From Lentisphaerota bacterium (GTDB lineage: Bacteria; Verrucomicrobiota; Lentisphaeria; Victivallales; Victivallaceae): a stretch of 64,000 nucleotides of DNA. Every line of letters begins with the position of its first letter. The stretch's first letter is position 1. Where the stretch lies: the NCBI GenBank assembly GCA_017134815.1, contig CP071032.1, positions 1,116,001 to 1,180,000 on the forward strand. The letters are read 5' to 3'. The notes beneath the pieces were generated by a model. It saw only the letters and a program-made list of their open reading frames with translations. It was not told the origin of the DNA and made no database searches. This document shows positions 8,867-17,082 of the stretch, piece by piece. Both the position numbers and the translations under genes were made by a program.

Positions 8867-10852
8867 TTATGCCGGTTCCACTCTGACATTTTTTGAGCTG
8901 ACAAACGCCTTAAACTCCCTGAGCTTTTCCGGTTTGCCGATCAGAGCAAGAAAGTCACCTGCCTCAATTCGAAACTCGGCATCCGGGTCGGCTTCAAACT
9001 TTTTGTTGCGAATCACTCCCACTACATTGATACCGTGATCACGCCGGAGGTTGCTTTCCTTTAAAGAAAGTCCTGCCAGAGGGTTATTTCCGCTGATTTC
9101 CAGCCAGTTCAGGTCAATCATATTTATTGAAGTCATCAGTTGAGAAAGATTATGGCTGCCGTCCTTGATATCTTCAAGCGGATTGTACTGCTCCCGGCGC
9201 ACCGAGTCAAGATGCTGTTGTATCCCGGCGGCTGACACATTCAAACTGAGCAGGGCCTGTCTGGCCATTTCAAGACCAGCTTCAAATTCAGGCTGCACCA
9301 CCTCATTTACACCGTTTTTACCCAGTTGTTCAACCTGTTCACGACTCTCAGCACGGGCCAGAACCCTGATATCAGCATTTAACTCCCTGGCGGTATTCAA
9401 TATATTTATTACACTGCCGAAACCGGAGGTTGCAATCAACAACAGCTTGGCACGCTGAATCGAAGCAGCCGACAGAATATGGTATTCAGCGGCGTCACCG
9501 AATATGGCATTCAGACCGTCTTGACGGAACTCCTGGAATATACGATGATTGTTCTCGACAATGACATAGGGCAGCTCAAGACTTTTAAGAACAAAACCGA
9601 TATATCTGGCTGTATGGCCGCCGCCTACTATTACAACATGGTTATCCAGTTTGTCGGTTTCAACATTGACCGTCCTGACCTGCTCCGGCTTGAAAAGCCG
9701 TTTGAAAGTATCATACACCGGCCTGGTAAGCCCGGCAATCAACGGCCCCAGTATCATTGACATGACCACCGTTGTCAAGATTATCGAATAAACATCATTG
9801 CTGATACCTTTTGACTCGACGCCGGCACGGGCTACAATAAATGATATTTCTGAAATAGGAATCATCCCCAGGACCATTGCCAGTGGAACAATATTTCGAT
9901 ACTTGAACGCAAAGCCAATCCCGCCAAGCAACACACCACGCCCAATACCGACAACCAGAGTCAGGCTTAGTATTATCCAGAAATTCGCATAAAGAAAAGA
10001 GGGATTCATCAACATCCCGATAGAGACAAAAAACAACAATCCGAATATATCGCGAACCGGAATAAGGTCACTGAGTGCCTTATGCACATACTCCGAGCGG
10101 GACAGCACAATACCGGCTATAAAAGCACCAAAAGAGAATGATAAGTTGAACGAACGCGTTATATAACCTACCCCCAGACCGACAGCGGTTATGGTCAGCA
10201 GGAACAGTTCTCTGGAATTCCAGTTGGCAACAAACCTGAGCAGGACCGGAATCAGTCTGGCCCCGAGCACCATCATAATAGCAACAAAAATCATTGCAGT
10301 GGCAATAGGCTTGACCACACCCATAAAACCAACATCCGTCCCGCTGCTGACATTTACCAGCACCACAAGCATAGGAATCACCGTAATGTCCTGTATAATC
10401 GACATGCCAAGCATAACCCGGCTGGAAAGGGTTCCCATTAAACGCCGGCTGACCAGCGTCTTCATGGTTACAGAAGTACTTGAAGATACAATGGCAATGG
10501 CAAACCACCAGGACGGGATTCTTTCCCAACCCATGAACCTGCCGATAAAAAAACCAAAAACCAAAGTCAAAACGACCTGAATCAGAGTGCCGAAAAAAGC
10601 TATGCGCCAAATCGGTTTGATTTCCCGCATGGGAAACTCAAGACCTAAAGAAAACAACAGCAAAGCAACCCCTATCTCTGCCAGGTTTTCAAGCTCCCCG
10701 ACTTGCGAAATAGTTGCTCCGCCCGTATAAGGTCCCAAAGCTATTCCAGCCAGAATATAACCGATAATTAAAGGCTGTTTGAACTTTCTGGCTATCAAGC
10801 CGCCGATTAGACCGGCCAAAACTATTAAAATAAGATCCTTAGCTATTCCCAT
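8867..10852 (-). CDS. CPA2 monovalent cation/proton antiporter with TrkA-N and TrkA-C domains
   Basis: Inner-membrane antiporter of the KefB/KefC/YbaL type (661 residues), exchanging K+ or Na+ for protons. About 12-13 membrane helices fill residues 1-385, with the characteristic GLIGGLIARKFKQPLIIGYILAG start and FIAGIVLSRS segment. A TrkA-N (RCK) Rossmann domain follows (VVIVGGGHTARYIG, near residue 400) and a TrkA-C domain ends the protein (near 570-655). It converges on the acyltransferase gene with 4 bases between. Ribosome-binding site AGGA upstream. The RCK domains imply gating by nucleotide or thiol ligands; which ion is moved cannot be told. Confidence 0.9.
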   Translation of the reverse strand: MGIAKDLILIVLAGLIGGLIARKFKQPLIIGYILAGIALGPYTGGATISQVGELENLAEIGVALLLFSLGLEFPMREIKPIWRIAFFGTLIQVVLTLVFGFFIGRFMGWERIPSWWFAIAIVSSSTSVTMKTLVSRRLMGTLSSRVMLGMSIIQDITVIPMLVVLVNVSSGTDVGFMGVVKPIATAMIFVAIMMVLGARLIPVLLRFVANWNSRELFLLTITAVGLGVGYITRSFNLSFSFGAFIAGIVLSRSEYVHKALSDLIPVRDIFGLLFFVSIGMLMNPSFLYANFWIILSLTLVVGIGRGVLLGGIGFAFKYRNIVPLAMVLGMIPISEISFIVARAGVESKGISNDVYSIILTTVVMSMILGPLIAGLTRPVYDTFKRLFKPEQVRTVNVETDKLDNHVVIVGGGHTARYIGFVLKSLELPYVIVENNHRIFQEFRQDGLNAIFGDAAEYHILSAASIQRAKLLLIATSGFGSVINILNTARELNADIRVLARAESREQVEQLGKNGVNEVVQPEFEAGLEMARQALLSLNVSAAGIQQHLDSVRREQYNPLEDIKDGSHNLSQLMTSINMIDLNWLEISGNNPLAGLSLKESNLRRDHGINVVGVIRNKKFEADPDAEFRIEAGDFLALIGKPEKLREFKAFVSSKNVRVEPA

Positions 10853-10947
10853 ATAACATCCTGATATTCATTCGTCGCACAGAAAGTATGCAGCCACAGT
10901 CCAGATTACTCCTCCTGAAATGCAGACCTTGTGCTGGAAAATTAAAT

Positions 10948-11913
10948 TTAAAAGCGTTTAGTATAAATGTGACAATAAGGTTTACCGCCTTTCTTGCGGT
11001 ACCAGTCCTGATGATACTTCTCCGCCGGCCAGAAGCGCTTTGCAGGCTTTACTTCAGTGGCTGCATCCAGGCCCTTTTCCTTTAGCTCCCCTATCAGTTT
11101 CTCAGCTGTTTTCTGCTGTTCATTATTGACATAAAATATTGCCGAACGATACTGATCACCGTAATCCGGTCCCTGCCGGTTTACCTGTGTCGGATCGTGA
11201 ATTTCGAAAAATAAACGGGCAAGCTTTTCATAACTTGTTTGTTTAGGGTCAAAAAAAACTTCCACCGCTTCCGCGTACTTTGTATCATGTGAACAAACCT
11301 CCTCATAAGTAGGATTCGGTTTATCTCCTCCGATATAACCGGCAATAGTCTTAATGACTCCGGGCTCTTTTTCAAAATAGTATTGAACACCCCAGAAACA
11401 GCCGCCGGCAAAAATCGCCCTGCCCGCCTCTTCCGAACTGTCCGGAACAAAAGTCATCGATATTGAATTGACACAATGCCTTGTATTCCTGATGGTTAAA
11501 CGCTCTCCTCTAAAAACATGTCCAAGATGAGCTCCACAGCGGTTACAGGTTATTTCTGTCCTGACACCATCCTTATCCGGCTGTTCCTTGACCATTTCTG
11601 GAATTGCCTCATCAAAGCTTGGCCAGCCGCAGCCAGACTTAAACTTATCGTCTGAAACATACAGCGGGGCGTTGCATTGCCGGCAGTAATATACCCCCGG
11701 TGTAAAAGTATCCCAGTACTTTCCGGAAAAAGGACGTTCTGTTCCTTTGTCGATTATTACAGCCTTCTCCGCAGCATTCAAAGGTTTCAGCTTCACATCA
11801 GGCTTTTTATCATTTTTCTCCGATTTATCATTTTTCCCGTAACTGAGCATTATACTCCCCCAGCAAAGAATTACTAAAAACAAAAGCCCCATAAGCCAAA
11901 AAACGGATTTCAT
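10948..11913 (-). CDS. msrBA: Bifunctional peptide methionine sulfoxide reductase, MsrB-MsrA order, membrane-anchored
   Basis: Repairs both R and S epimers of methionine sulfoxide. Residues 1-25 form a signal peptide or membrane anchor, followed by a lysine-rich linker, so the enzyme should act outside the cytoplasm. The MsrB domain (about 45-160) has two zinc CxxC pairs (CRQC, CNRC) and nucleophile C147 in RHCVNS. The MsrA domain (about 165-310) has nucleophile C172 in GGCFWG. The usual fusion order is MsrA-MsrB, so this is the reversed arrangement. Strong ribosome-binding site (AGGAG). It stands alone between the antiporter and the sugar porter. No partner thioredoxin-like or DsbD-like reductant is encoded beside it. 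Confidence 0.92.
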   Translation of the reverse strand: MKSVFWLMGLLFLVILCWGSIMLSYGKNDKSEKNDKKPDVKLKPLNAAEKAVIIDKGTERPFSGKYWDTFTPGVYYCRQCNAPLYVSDDKFKSGCGWPSFDEAIPEMVKEQPDKDGVRTEITCNRCGAHLGHVFRGERLTIRNTRHCVNSISMTFVPDSSEEAGRAIFAGGCFWGVQYYFEKEPGVIKTIAGYIGGDKPNPTYEEVCSHDTKYAEAVEVFFDPKQTSYEKLARLFFEIHDPTQVNRQGPDYGDQYRSAIFYVNNEQQKTAEKLIGELKEKGLDAATEVKPAKRFWPAEKYHQDWYRKKGGKPYCHIYTKRF

Positions 11914-12270
11914 CTCTCTAACTCCTCTTTTAAAGATTTTTTTGAGAACAACGTTTCTGGAAATGCAAAGCTTCTAATAAAAAATATACAGCTCTGCAGC
12001 ACAAAAGCAACTTCACTAAATAATATCTATTATCAAGCTGCAGGAAGCCGCAATAGTCCAATCTGCCACTTATTAAAGTTTTGAGTATGCGGCAGCTTTT
12101 TTAGTAACTTGCCAAGAAACCCATATTCTTCTTTCAAAAAGGATTTCTGGCCGGAGTTCAGGGACTTTATACCAATATTTTTAAATTTTTAATTACGCTG
12201 AAAAACAATTGAATATGCCAGTACTTCCATGCAAAAAGCAACTATGCTTAATATTAGCGGAATAATTTTC

Positions 12271-12298
12271 TTGCAAAATCGCAATAAGTGTTTATTTT
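12271..12298 (+). promoter_or_regulatory. Sigma-70-type promoter for the sugar porter
   Basis: TTGCAA (12271-12276), 16-nt spacer, TATTTT (12293-12298). The predicted transcript would start just before a very purine-rich ribosome-binding region. Confidence 0.5.
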
Positions 12299-12312
12299 AG
12301 GAGGATGGAGGG

Positions 12313-12342
12313 ATGATTGGAAGAAGTACCTTTCAAGTATAA
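12313..12342 (+). CDS. Possible 9-residue leader peptide upstream of the sugar porter
   Basis: ATG 12313 follows an unusually strong ribosome-binding region (AGGAGG ATGGAGGG at about 12299-12312) and encodes MIGRSTFQV before TAA at 12340-12342. The sugar-porter ATG lies 22 nt further on with a weaker AGGT site. A translated leader could couple or gate translation of the porter. Only position and ribosome-binding strength support it. Confidence 0.35.
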   Translation: MIGRSTFQV

Positions 12343-12364
12343 TCTTACAAATTGCAGGTAGCTA

Positions 12365-13702
12365 ATGAAGTTTAGAGGGTTGCTAATTAGAAGTACTATA
12401 ACTGCCGCTCTCGGCGGTCTACTTTTCGGATTTGACACTGCAGTAATTGCAGGCTGCACGCACCAGGTAAAATTACTTTTCGGACTGAGTGAATCAATGC
12501 TTGGTTTCATGGTGGCTTCAGCTTTAATCGGCACTATCCTGGGTTCCATATTTATCGGGAAACCCGGTGATGCTTACGGACGCAGAATATGTTTGAAAGT
12601 AACAGGTGTCCTGTTTTTAATTTCCGCACTTGGCTGTGCAATAGCCTGGGACTTGCCGTCTCTGGTTTTTTTCAGACTTATCGGAGGATTGGGAGTTGGA
12701 GGAGCATCTGTACTGGGCCCAATGTACATTGCAGAAATTTCCCCGGCCAAACTGCGCGGCAGACTGGTTGGTTTTTTTCAGTTTAACGTAGTTGTCGGCA
12801 TCCTGGCCGCCTATCTGTCAAACTACCTTACTGATGTGCTGGCTGTTAACGGCATGGCATGGCGTATCAAATTCGGCATTGAAGCGGTTCCCGCAACCCT
12901 CTTTCTGGTCATGCTCTTCACCATACCACGCAGTCCACGCTGGCTTATTAAACGCGGTAAAATAGAAGAAGCGGAATCCACTCTTGACGCAATCGGCGAA
13001 GAAAACGTCAAACAGGAAATGCAGGAAATTGTTGACTCCCTCGGACATAAACACCCGACCAGCCGCGAGAAACTTTTCCAATGGAAATACCGCCTGCCAA
13101 TTTTTCTGGCAATCACTATTGCAGCTTTCAACCAGCTCGCCGGCATCAATGCGCTGCTCTACTACCTCAATGACATCTTCCGGGAAGCCGGATTCAATAC
13201 TGTTTCCAGTAATATTCAAGCTGTAGCCATAGGCTTGACCAATTTAATTTTCACGGTTATAGCCATGAGTCTCATTGATAAAATCGGCCGCCGTAAACTC
13301 CTGCTGACAGGTTCACTGGGAACAGCTGCAACTCTGGGTGGTGTGACTTACGTCTTCATGACCGGTCAGAACCAGCACCTGCTGGTTTGGCTCCTTATTG
13401 CCTATATCGGATTTTTTGCCTTTTCTTCGGGAGCATGTATCTGGGTTTATATCAGTGAAGTATTTCCCAATAAAGTTCGTGGCCGAGGCCAGGCCCTTGG
13501 CAGCTTTACCCATTGGGGACTTTGCGCTGTAGTATCCTGGACCTTCCCGATTGTCGCAAAAATTTCCAGCGGATATCCGTTTATGTTTTTCACTGCCATG
13601 ATGATACTGCAGTTCTTTGTGGTATTGTTTATCTATCCGGAAACCCGCGGCGTCTCACTTGAAGAACTCCAGGGAAAACTGGGGATTTCAGAAGATGCCT
13701 GA
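12365..13702 (+). CDS. Sugar porter family MFS transporter
   Basis: Inner-membrane sugar:proton symporter of the XylE/GalP/GLUT type, 445 residues with about 12 helices. Seen: LLFGFDTAVIAG in helix 1, DAYGRR between helices 2 and 3 (the D-x(R/G)-GRR signature), AEISPAKLRGRLV, and PRSPRWLI before the central loop. QLAGINALLYY is in helix 7 (usual QLSGINAxxYY), DKIGRRKLL follows, then SEVFPNKVRGRG and PETRGVSLEEL at the C-terminus. All family motifs are intact, so it should be functional. Substrate (glucose, xylose, galactose, fructose) cannot be assigned. It is a single-gene unit closed by a strong terminator. Confidence 0.92.
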   Translation: MKFRGLLIRSTITAALGGLLFGFDTAVIAGCTHQVKLLFGLSESMLGFMVASALIGTILGSIFIGKPGDAYGRRICLKVTGVLFLISALGCAIAWDLPSLVFFRLIGGLGVGGASVLGPMYIAEISPAKLRGRLVGFFQFNVVVGILAAYLSNYLTDVLAVNGMAWRIKFGIEAVPATLFLVMLFTIPRSPRWLIKRGKIEEAESTLDAIGEENVKQEMQEIVDSLGHKHPTSREKLFQWKYRLPIFLAITIAAFNQLAGINALLYYLNDIFREAGFNTVSSNIQAVAIGLTNLIFTVIAMSLIDKIGRRKLLLTGSLGTAATLGGVTYVFMTGQNQHLLVWLLIAYIGFFAFSSGACIWVYISEVFPNKVRGRGQALGSFTHWGLCAVVSWTFPIVAKISSGYPFMFFTAMMILQFFVVLFIYPETRGVSLEELQGKLGISEDA

Positions 13703-13728
13703 TTCTATCAGTGCTTCCTAGCACCCTC

Positions 13729-13765
13729 ACAAAATGCCGCGAAAACTTAATTCGCGGCATTTTGT
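13729..13765. terminator. Strong intrinsic terminator after the sugar porter
   Basis: Perfect 15-bp stem, ACAAAATGCCGCGAA (13729-13743) and TTCGCGGCATTTTGT (13751-13765), with a 7-nt loop. The GC core is flanked by A and T runs, so it can work in both directions. Confidence 0.85.
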
Positions 13766-14176
13766 CAAATAGCTTGATAATTTTGCACGAAACTTCTTGA
13801 ATTCAGGATCAGCCGGCAAAAATTAATATCAGTTCATCAATAGTAAGAAAAGCCCATTATATTTTTTTATTTCAGTTTATTTTTGATGCAAAAACGATTA
13901 CGCACTGAACAAATATACCCTTCCAAGAATCTTAATCTATAGAATACTAAAGTTTAATAATTGGATAATCAGTCACATTATCATTGAACAGCCAAAACAG
14001 AAAGTCCGTAATACAAAATCATGCGATTATTAGCAACATTGGCAATAATCATACAATTGACAAATCAAGGTATTGACAAACTTGCTAATAAATATAATAT
14101 AGTATTTAGGTATGTATTGTTACTTTATGCAAAATTCAATAGTTTTAATTAAGCACTTTTTGGAGATCATAAACTA
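13766..14176. other. AT-rich intergenic stretch
   Basis: About 410 bases without a gene. Near its 3' end are two TTGACA boxes (14057-14062, 14073-14078) and a TATAAT (14093-14098), which probably form the promoter of the next gene. Just upstream ATTATT and AATAAT flank a 12-nt spacer. Nothing else is recognised. Confidence 0.5.
14057..14103 (+). promoter_or_regulatory. Candidate promoter with two -35 boxes
   Basis: TTGACA at 14057-14062 and again at 14073-14078. The candidate -10 is TAATAT (14095-14100, 16 nt from the second box), overlapping a perfect TATAAT (14093-14098) with a short 14-nt spacer. Which pair is used is unclear. Confidence 0.45.
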
Positions 14177-14920
14177 ATGTACAAGTTGATTTATTTATTT
14201 TTACTTTTTTCTGCAACTGCGACGGCAGCGCCATTCAGCAGTGTCTGGAACATAGACAACTCAAGACTGCATGGTGCTCCAAAGTCAATCACAGAAGAAA
14301 CTGAATACTCTAAATACAGTAAGAAAGTAAAAGTATATAATTTTTCACGGGACGGAGACCTGATCAGTCAGGTGACTCTGAACGGCAAGGCCTCTCCGGC
14401 TTTTGTCACAGAACTTGAATATGACATTGCCGGTAACCTCAAAGCAATGCATGTCAGAAAAGTCAGCAGTAATTCAAATCTGCTTTCTGAACAGGCAGAG
14501 TATGAACGTGGAAAGCTTGCCAGTATAACCAGATTGAACTCTGAAGGCAAGGTAGAAAGCACCAGTGATATCTCCTGCTACCCTAATCGGCTGGTTAAAT
14601 CAATAAATTTAAACTCAAAATTGAACAGCACGAGCTGGGAATTCAAGTTCGATGACCATAAGCAGCTTATCGCCAGTATATTCAAGGAAAACGGAAAAAT
14701 TATGATCAGGAAATCATTTACCAATGATTCACATGGTAATCCTGTAAAAATCATTACCTTGAATAAACAAACCGGCTCAAAAGTAGTTACTGATCTAAAA
14801 TATTCCTATGATTCCAAAGGTAACTGGATTAAATGCACCCAGACAATAAACTCCAGCTGGGGTGGTGATTCCTTTAAACGTCAGGTTATTATTAACCGAA
14901 AAATAAAATATTTTTCCTGA
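14177..14920 (+). CDS. Secreted YD-repeat-like protein of unknown function
   Basis: 247 residues with a clear signal peptide (about residues 1-18, cut after ATATA-A). The mature part carries degenerate YD/RHS-type repeats, e.g. EYDIAGNLKAM near residue 78 and SYDSKGNWIKC near 212, in a beta-strand-rich chain. This style is common in secreted or surface proteins of Bacteroidota and PVC bacteria. There is no C-terminal toxin domain and no core protease motif, so it is not an RHS toxin. No cysteine lipobox. It converges on the epimerase gene with only 7 bases between stops. Function unknown. Confidence 0.7.
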   Translation: MYKLIYLFLLFSATATAAPFSSVWNIDNSRLHGAPKSITEETEYSKYSKKVKVYNFSRDGDLISQVTLNGKASPAFVTELEYDIAGNLKAMHVRKVSSNSNLLSEQAEYERGKLASITRLNSEGKVESTSDISCYPNRLVKSINLNSKLNSTSWEFKFDDHKQLIASIFKENGKIMIRKSFTNDSHGNPVKIITLNKQTGSKVVTDLKYSYDSKGNWIKCTQTINSSWGGDSFKRQVIINRKIKYFS

Positions 14921-14927
14921 GAAAGAT

Positions 14928-15923
14928 TTATACCAGTTCTTTATAGTTTTTCCAGTACCATTCAGCGCAGGTTGCAAGTCCATCGGCAAATTTCACCTCA
15001 GGAATATAGCCAAGCACTTGCATAGCCGCTGAAACATCTGCCAGAGAATGCGGGATATCTCCATCACGAAATGGACCATGCTCTGCCTCAATTCCGGCAA
15101 TAGCTTTATCAAAACAGCCAAGTTCCCCCCGAATAGTGTTAAACAGCTCATTAAGATCTATACGTCCTCCGCATGCGATGTTAAATGCTTCTCCAATCGC
15201 GTCAGGAGCAACTGTCAAGGCGGCTTTCTGGTTTGCCTGAACAACATTGCTGACATAGGTAAAATCACGTGAAAAGGAGCCATCTCCATTTATAACCGGT
15301 GCTTCATGTCGCATCAGGCTTAAAACAAATCTGGGAATAACGGCAGCATAAGCGCCATAAGGATCCTGCCGTGGACCGAAAACATTGAAATAGCGCAATC
15401 CTACAGTCTCAAGCCCATAGGAATCACCAAAAATCTTTGCATACTGCTCATTAATAGATTTAGTCAAGGCATAAGGAGATAAAGGTCTGCCGGTTTCAGG
15501 CTCAACTTTGGGTAAGCCGGGGCTGTCGCCGTATACAGAACTGCTTGAGGCGTACACAAAGCGCTTCACTTTTGCCTGAACAGCTGCCCATAACATATTT
15601 ACAAAACCACCGACGTTAATGTCGTTTGTAGCTACAGGGTCTTTTATTGAGCGCGGAACTGAACCCAGCGCTGCCTGATGCAGGACATAGTCCACTCCAT
15701 CGCAAGCTTTTTCACAAATTTTTCTATCACAAATGCTGCCTTCAATTAAAGAAAAGTTTTCAGAAGACATGAACTCCTTCAAATTTTCCGGCTTTCCAGT
15801 GATAAAGTTGTCCAGACAGACAACTTCATTTTCTCCCTTAAGAAGGGTTTCTATCAAATTTGAGCCGATAAAACCGGCTCCTCCTGTTACGAGTATTCTA
15901 CTGTTTCTTATTATTGAAGTCAT
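14928..15923 (-). CDS. NAD-dependent UDP-sugar 4-epimerase (WbpP/TviC-like)
   Basis: Extended short-chain dehydrogenase, 331 residues, likely UDP-N-acetylglucosamine/UDP-glucose 4-epimerase supplying precursors for surface polysaccharide. Seen: NAD motif TGGAGFIGSN near residue 13, acidic LDNF after beta-2, SSSSVYGD catalytic serine region, and the YALTK catalytic Tyr/Lys near residue 151. RYFNVFGPRQDPYGAYAAVIPRF, typical of the WbpP/TviC branch, follows. Ribosome-binding site AGGT at 5-nt spacing. It lies about 60 nt upstream of nothing obvious in the same pathway: ispG begins a separate cluster beyond. Exact sugar specificity is inferred. Confidence 0.88.
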   Translation of the reverse strand: MTSIIRNSRILVTGGAGFIGSNLIETLLKGENEVVCLDNFITGKPENLKEFMSSENFSLIEGSICDRKICEKACDGVDYVLHQAALGSVPRSIKDPVATNDINVGGFVNMLWAAVQAKVKRFVYASSSSVYGDSPGLPKVEPETGRPLSPYALTKSINEQYAKIFGDSYGLETVGLRYFNVFGPRQDPYGAYAAVIPRFVLSLMRHEAPVINGDGSFSRDFTYVSNVVQANQKAALTVAPDAIGEAFNIACGGRIDLNELFNTIRGELGCFDKAIAGIEAEHGPFRDGDIPHSLADVSAAMQVLGYIPEVKFADGLATCAEWYWKNYKELV

Positions 15924-15981
15924 ATTGACCTGAAAATTAAAATTTTATAATGTAATTAATCTCCCCGGCAACTGCCGGGCA

Positions 15982-17082
15982 TTATTCAGAGAAACTTAAT
16001 ATTTCCGCTCTTAAACGCTCAAATCCGACTTCCTGAGGGAAAACGCCGATCGTTTTGCCGTTTTTAAAAATAGCCACCTTGTCTCCAGAAGCACCGGCAA
16101 TTCCGAGATCAGCATCCCGTGCTTCCCCCGGGCCGTTTACCACGCAGCCCATAACCGCTATTTTCCTAAGGTTGATTTTCTTTCCCGAGGCCTTTAGTTC
16201 GTTGACCAGCTTTTCAACTCTTTCCGCAAGCCTGATGAGCTCAATTTCTGTTCTGCCGCATGTCGGGCAGGAAACGATTTCCGGTCGTGCCTCGCGTAAC
16301 CCGCAAGCTTCGAGGATACGGATTCCGCACAAGACCTCCTCAACCGGGTCTGCCGTCAAGCTTACCCGAATAGTATCGCCTATTCCGTCAAGCAGCAAAG
16401 CTCCGATCCCGACAGCCGATTTTACCACTCCTCTGGCAGGAGTCCCTGCTTCCGTCACACCAAGGTGCAGCGGGTAATCAGTTTCGGCAGCAAATTTGCG
16501 GCAAGCCTCGACCGTTGCAGTTACTTCAGATGCTTTCAAAGCCACCTTAATATCTTTAAACCCAAAATTCTCCAGCATCCCGCATTGCTCCAATGCACTG
16601 TGAACCAATGCCTTTACAATGGAATCATGAGAGTTTAATCCTTCACTTCGCAAGTCTTCCAGCAGCTTTTTTGAAACACTGCCGGCATTCGCCCCAACCC
16701 GGATCGGAATACCAGCTTCTCCAGCAGCCTCGGCCACCTGCCTGACCCGGTCAGGGCCTCCAATATTGCCGGGATTGAGTCTGACACCATGGGCACCGGA
16801 TTTGATCGCTCCAAGTGCAAGTCGATAATCAAAATGGATATCTGCAATTACCGGAATCGGACTCTCTGAGCAAATAGCCTGCATACTGTCTACCGCTTCA
16901 CCGTCCGGAACGGCACATCGAATAATATCGCACCCGCAGGCCGCAAGTTCTCTGATCTGCCGCAAAGTAACTGCCGCATCACGCGTATCGGTATTAGTCA
17001 TTGACTGGACTGTTACCGGAGCCCCACCACCCACAGCTGTATTATTCAGCTTTATTTGTCTGGAGAGGCGTCGCTGGAACAT
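15982..17082 (-). CDS. ispG: (E)-4-hydroxy-3-methylbut-2-enyl-diphosphate synthase (flavodoxin/ferredoxin)
   Basis: Iron-sulfur enzyme of the MEP isoprenoid pathway converting MEcPP to HMBPP, 366 residues. Seen: SRQIKLNNTAVGGGAPVTVQSMTNTDT at the N-terminus, the TIM-barrel half, then the [4Fe-4S] cysteines in SCPTCGRTE (near residue 270) and CVVNGPGEARDADLG (near 305). No inserted middle domain is present, so this is the short bacterial form. Its ATG lies 41 nt inside the end of rseP and has its own AGGT ribosome-binding site, implying translational coupling. It is the last gene of dxr-rseP-ispG, so two MEP steps share one transcript. Confidence 0.95.
   Translation of the reverse strand: MFQRRLSRQIKLNNTAVGGGAPVTVQSMTNTDTRDAAVTLRQIRELAACGCDIIRCAVPDGEAVDSMQAICSESPIPVIADIHFDYRLALGAIKSGAHGVRLNPGNIGGPDRVRQVAEAAGEAGIPIRVGANAGSVSKKLLEDLRSEGLNSHDSIVKALVHSALEQCGMLENFGFKDIKVALKASEVTATVEACRKFAAETDYPLHLGVTEAGTPARGVVKSAVGIGALLLDGIGDTIRVSLTADPVEEVLCGIRILEACGLREARPEIVSCPTCGRTEIELIRLAERVEKLVNELKASGKKINLRKIAVMGCVVNGPGEARDADLGIAGASGDKVAIFKNGKTIGVFPQEVGFERLRAEILSFSE

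Larger units (their letters stand above)
11914..12364. other. 451-bp divergent intergenic region
   Basis: AT-rich spacer between the minus-strand msrBA gene and the plus-strand sugar porter. Apart from the sugar-porter promoter and the short leader frame listed separately, I see no RNA gene, repeat or open frame of substance. Confidence 0.6.

Noticed and set aside
13703-14176. Possible small RNA gene in the gap after the sugar porter
   Set aside because: Apart from the terminator and promoter-like boxes the sequence is plain AT-rich with no second terminator.
14177-14920. RHS-type toxin
   Set aside because: Only 247 residues, few degenerate YD repeats, no RHS core or toxic C-terminus and no immunity gene.
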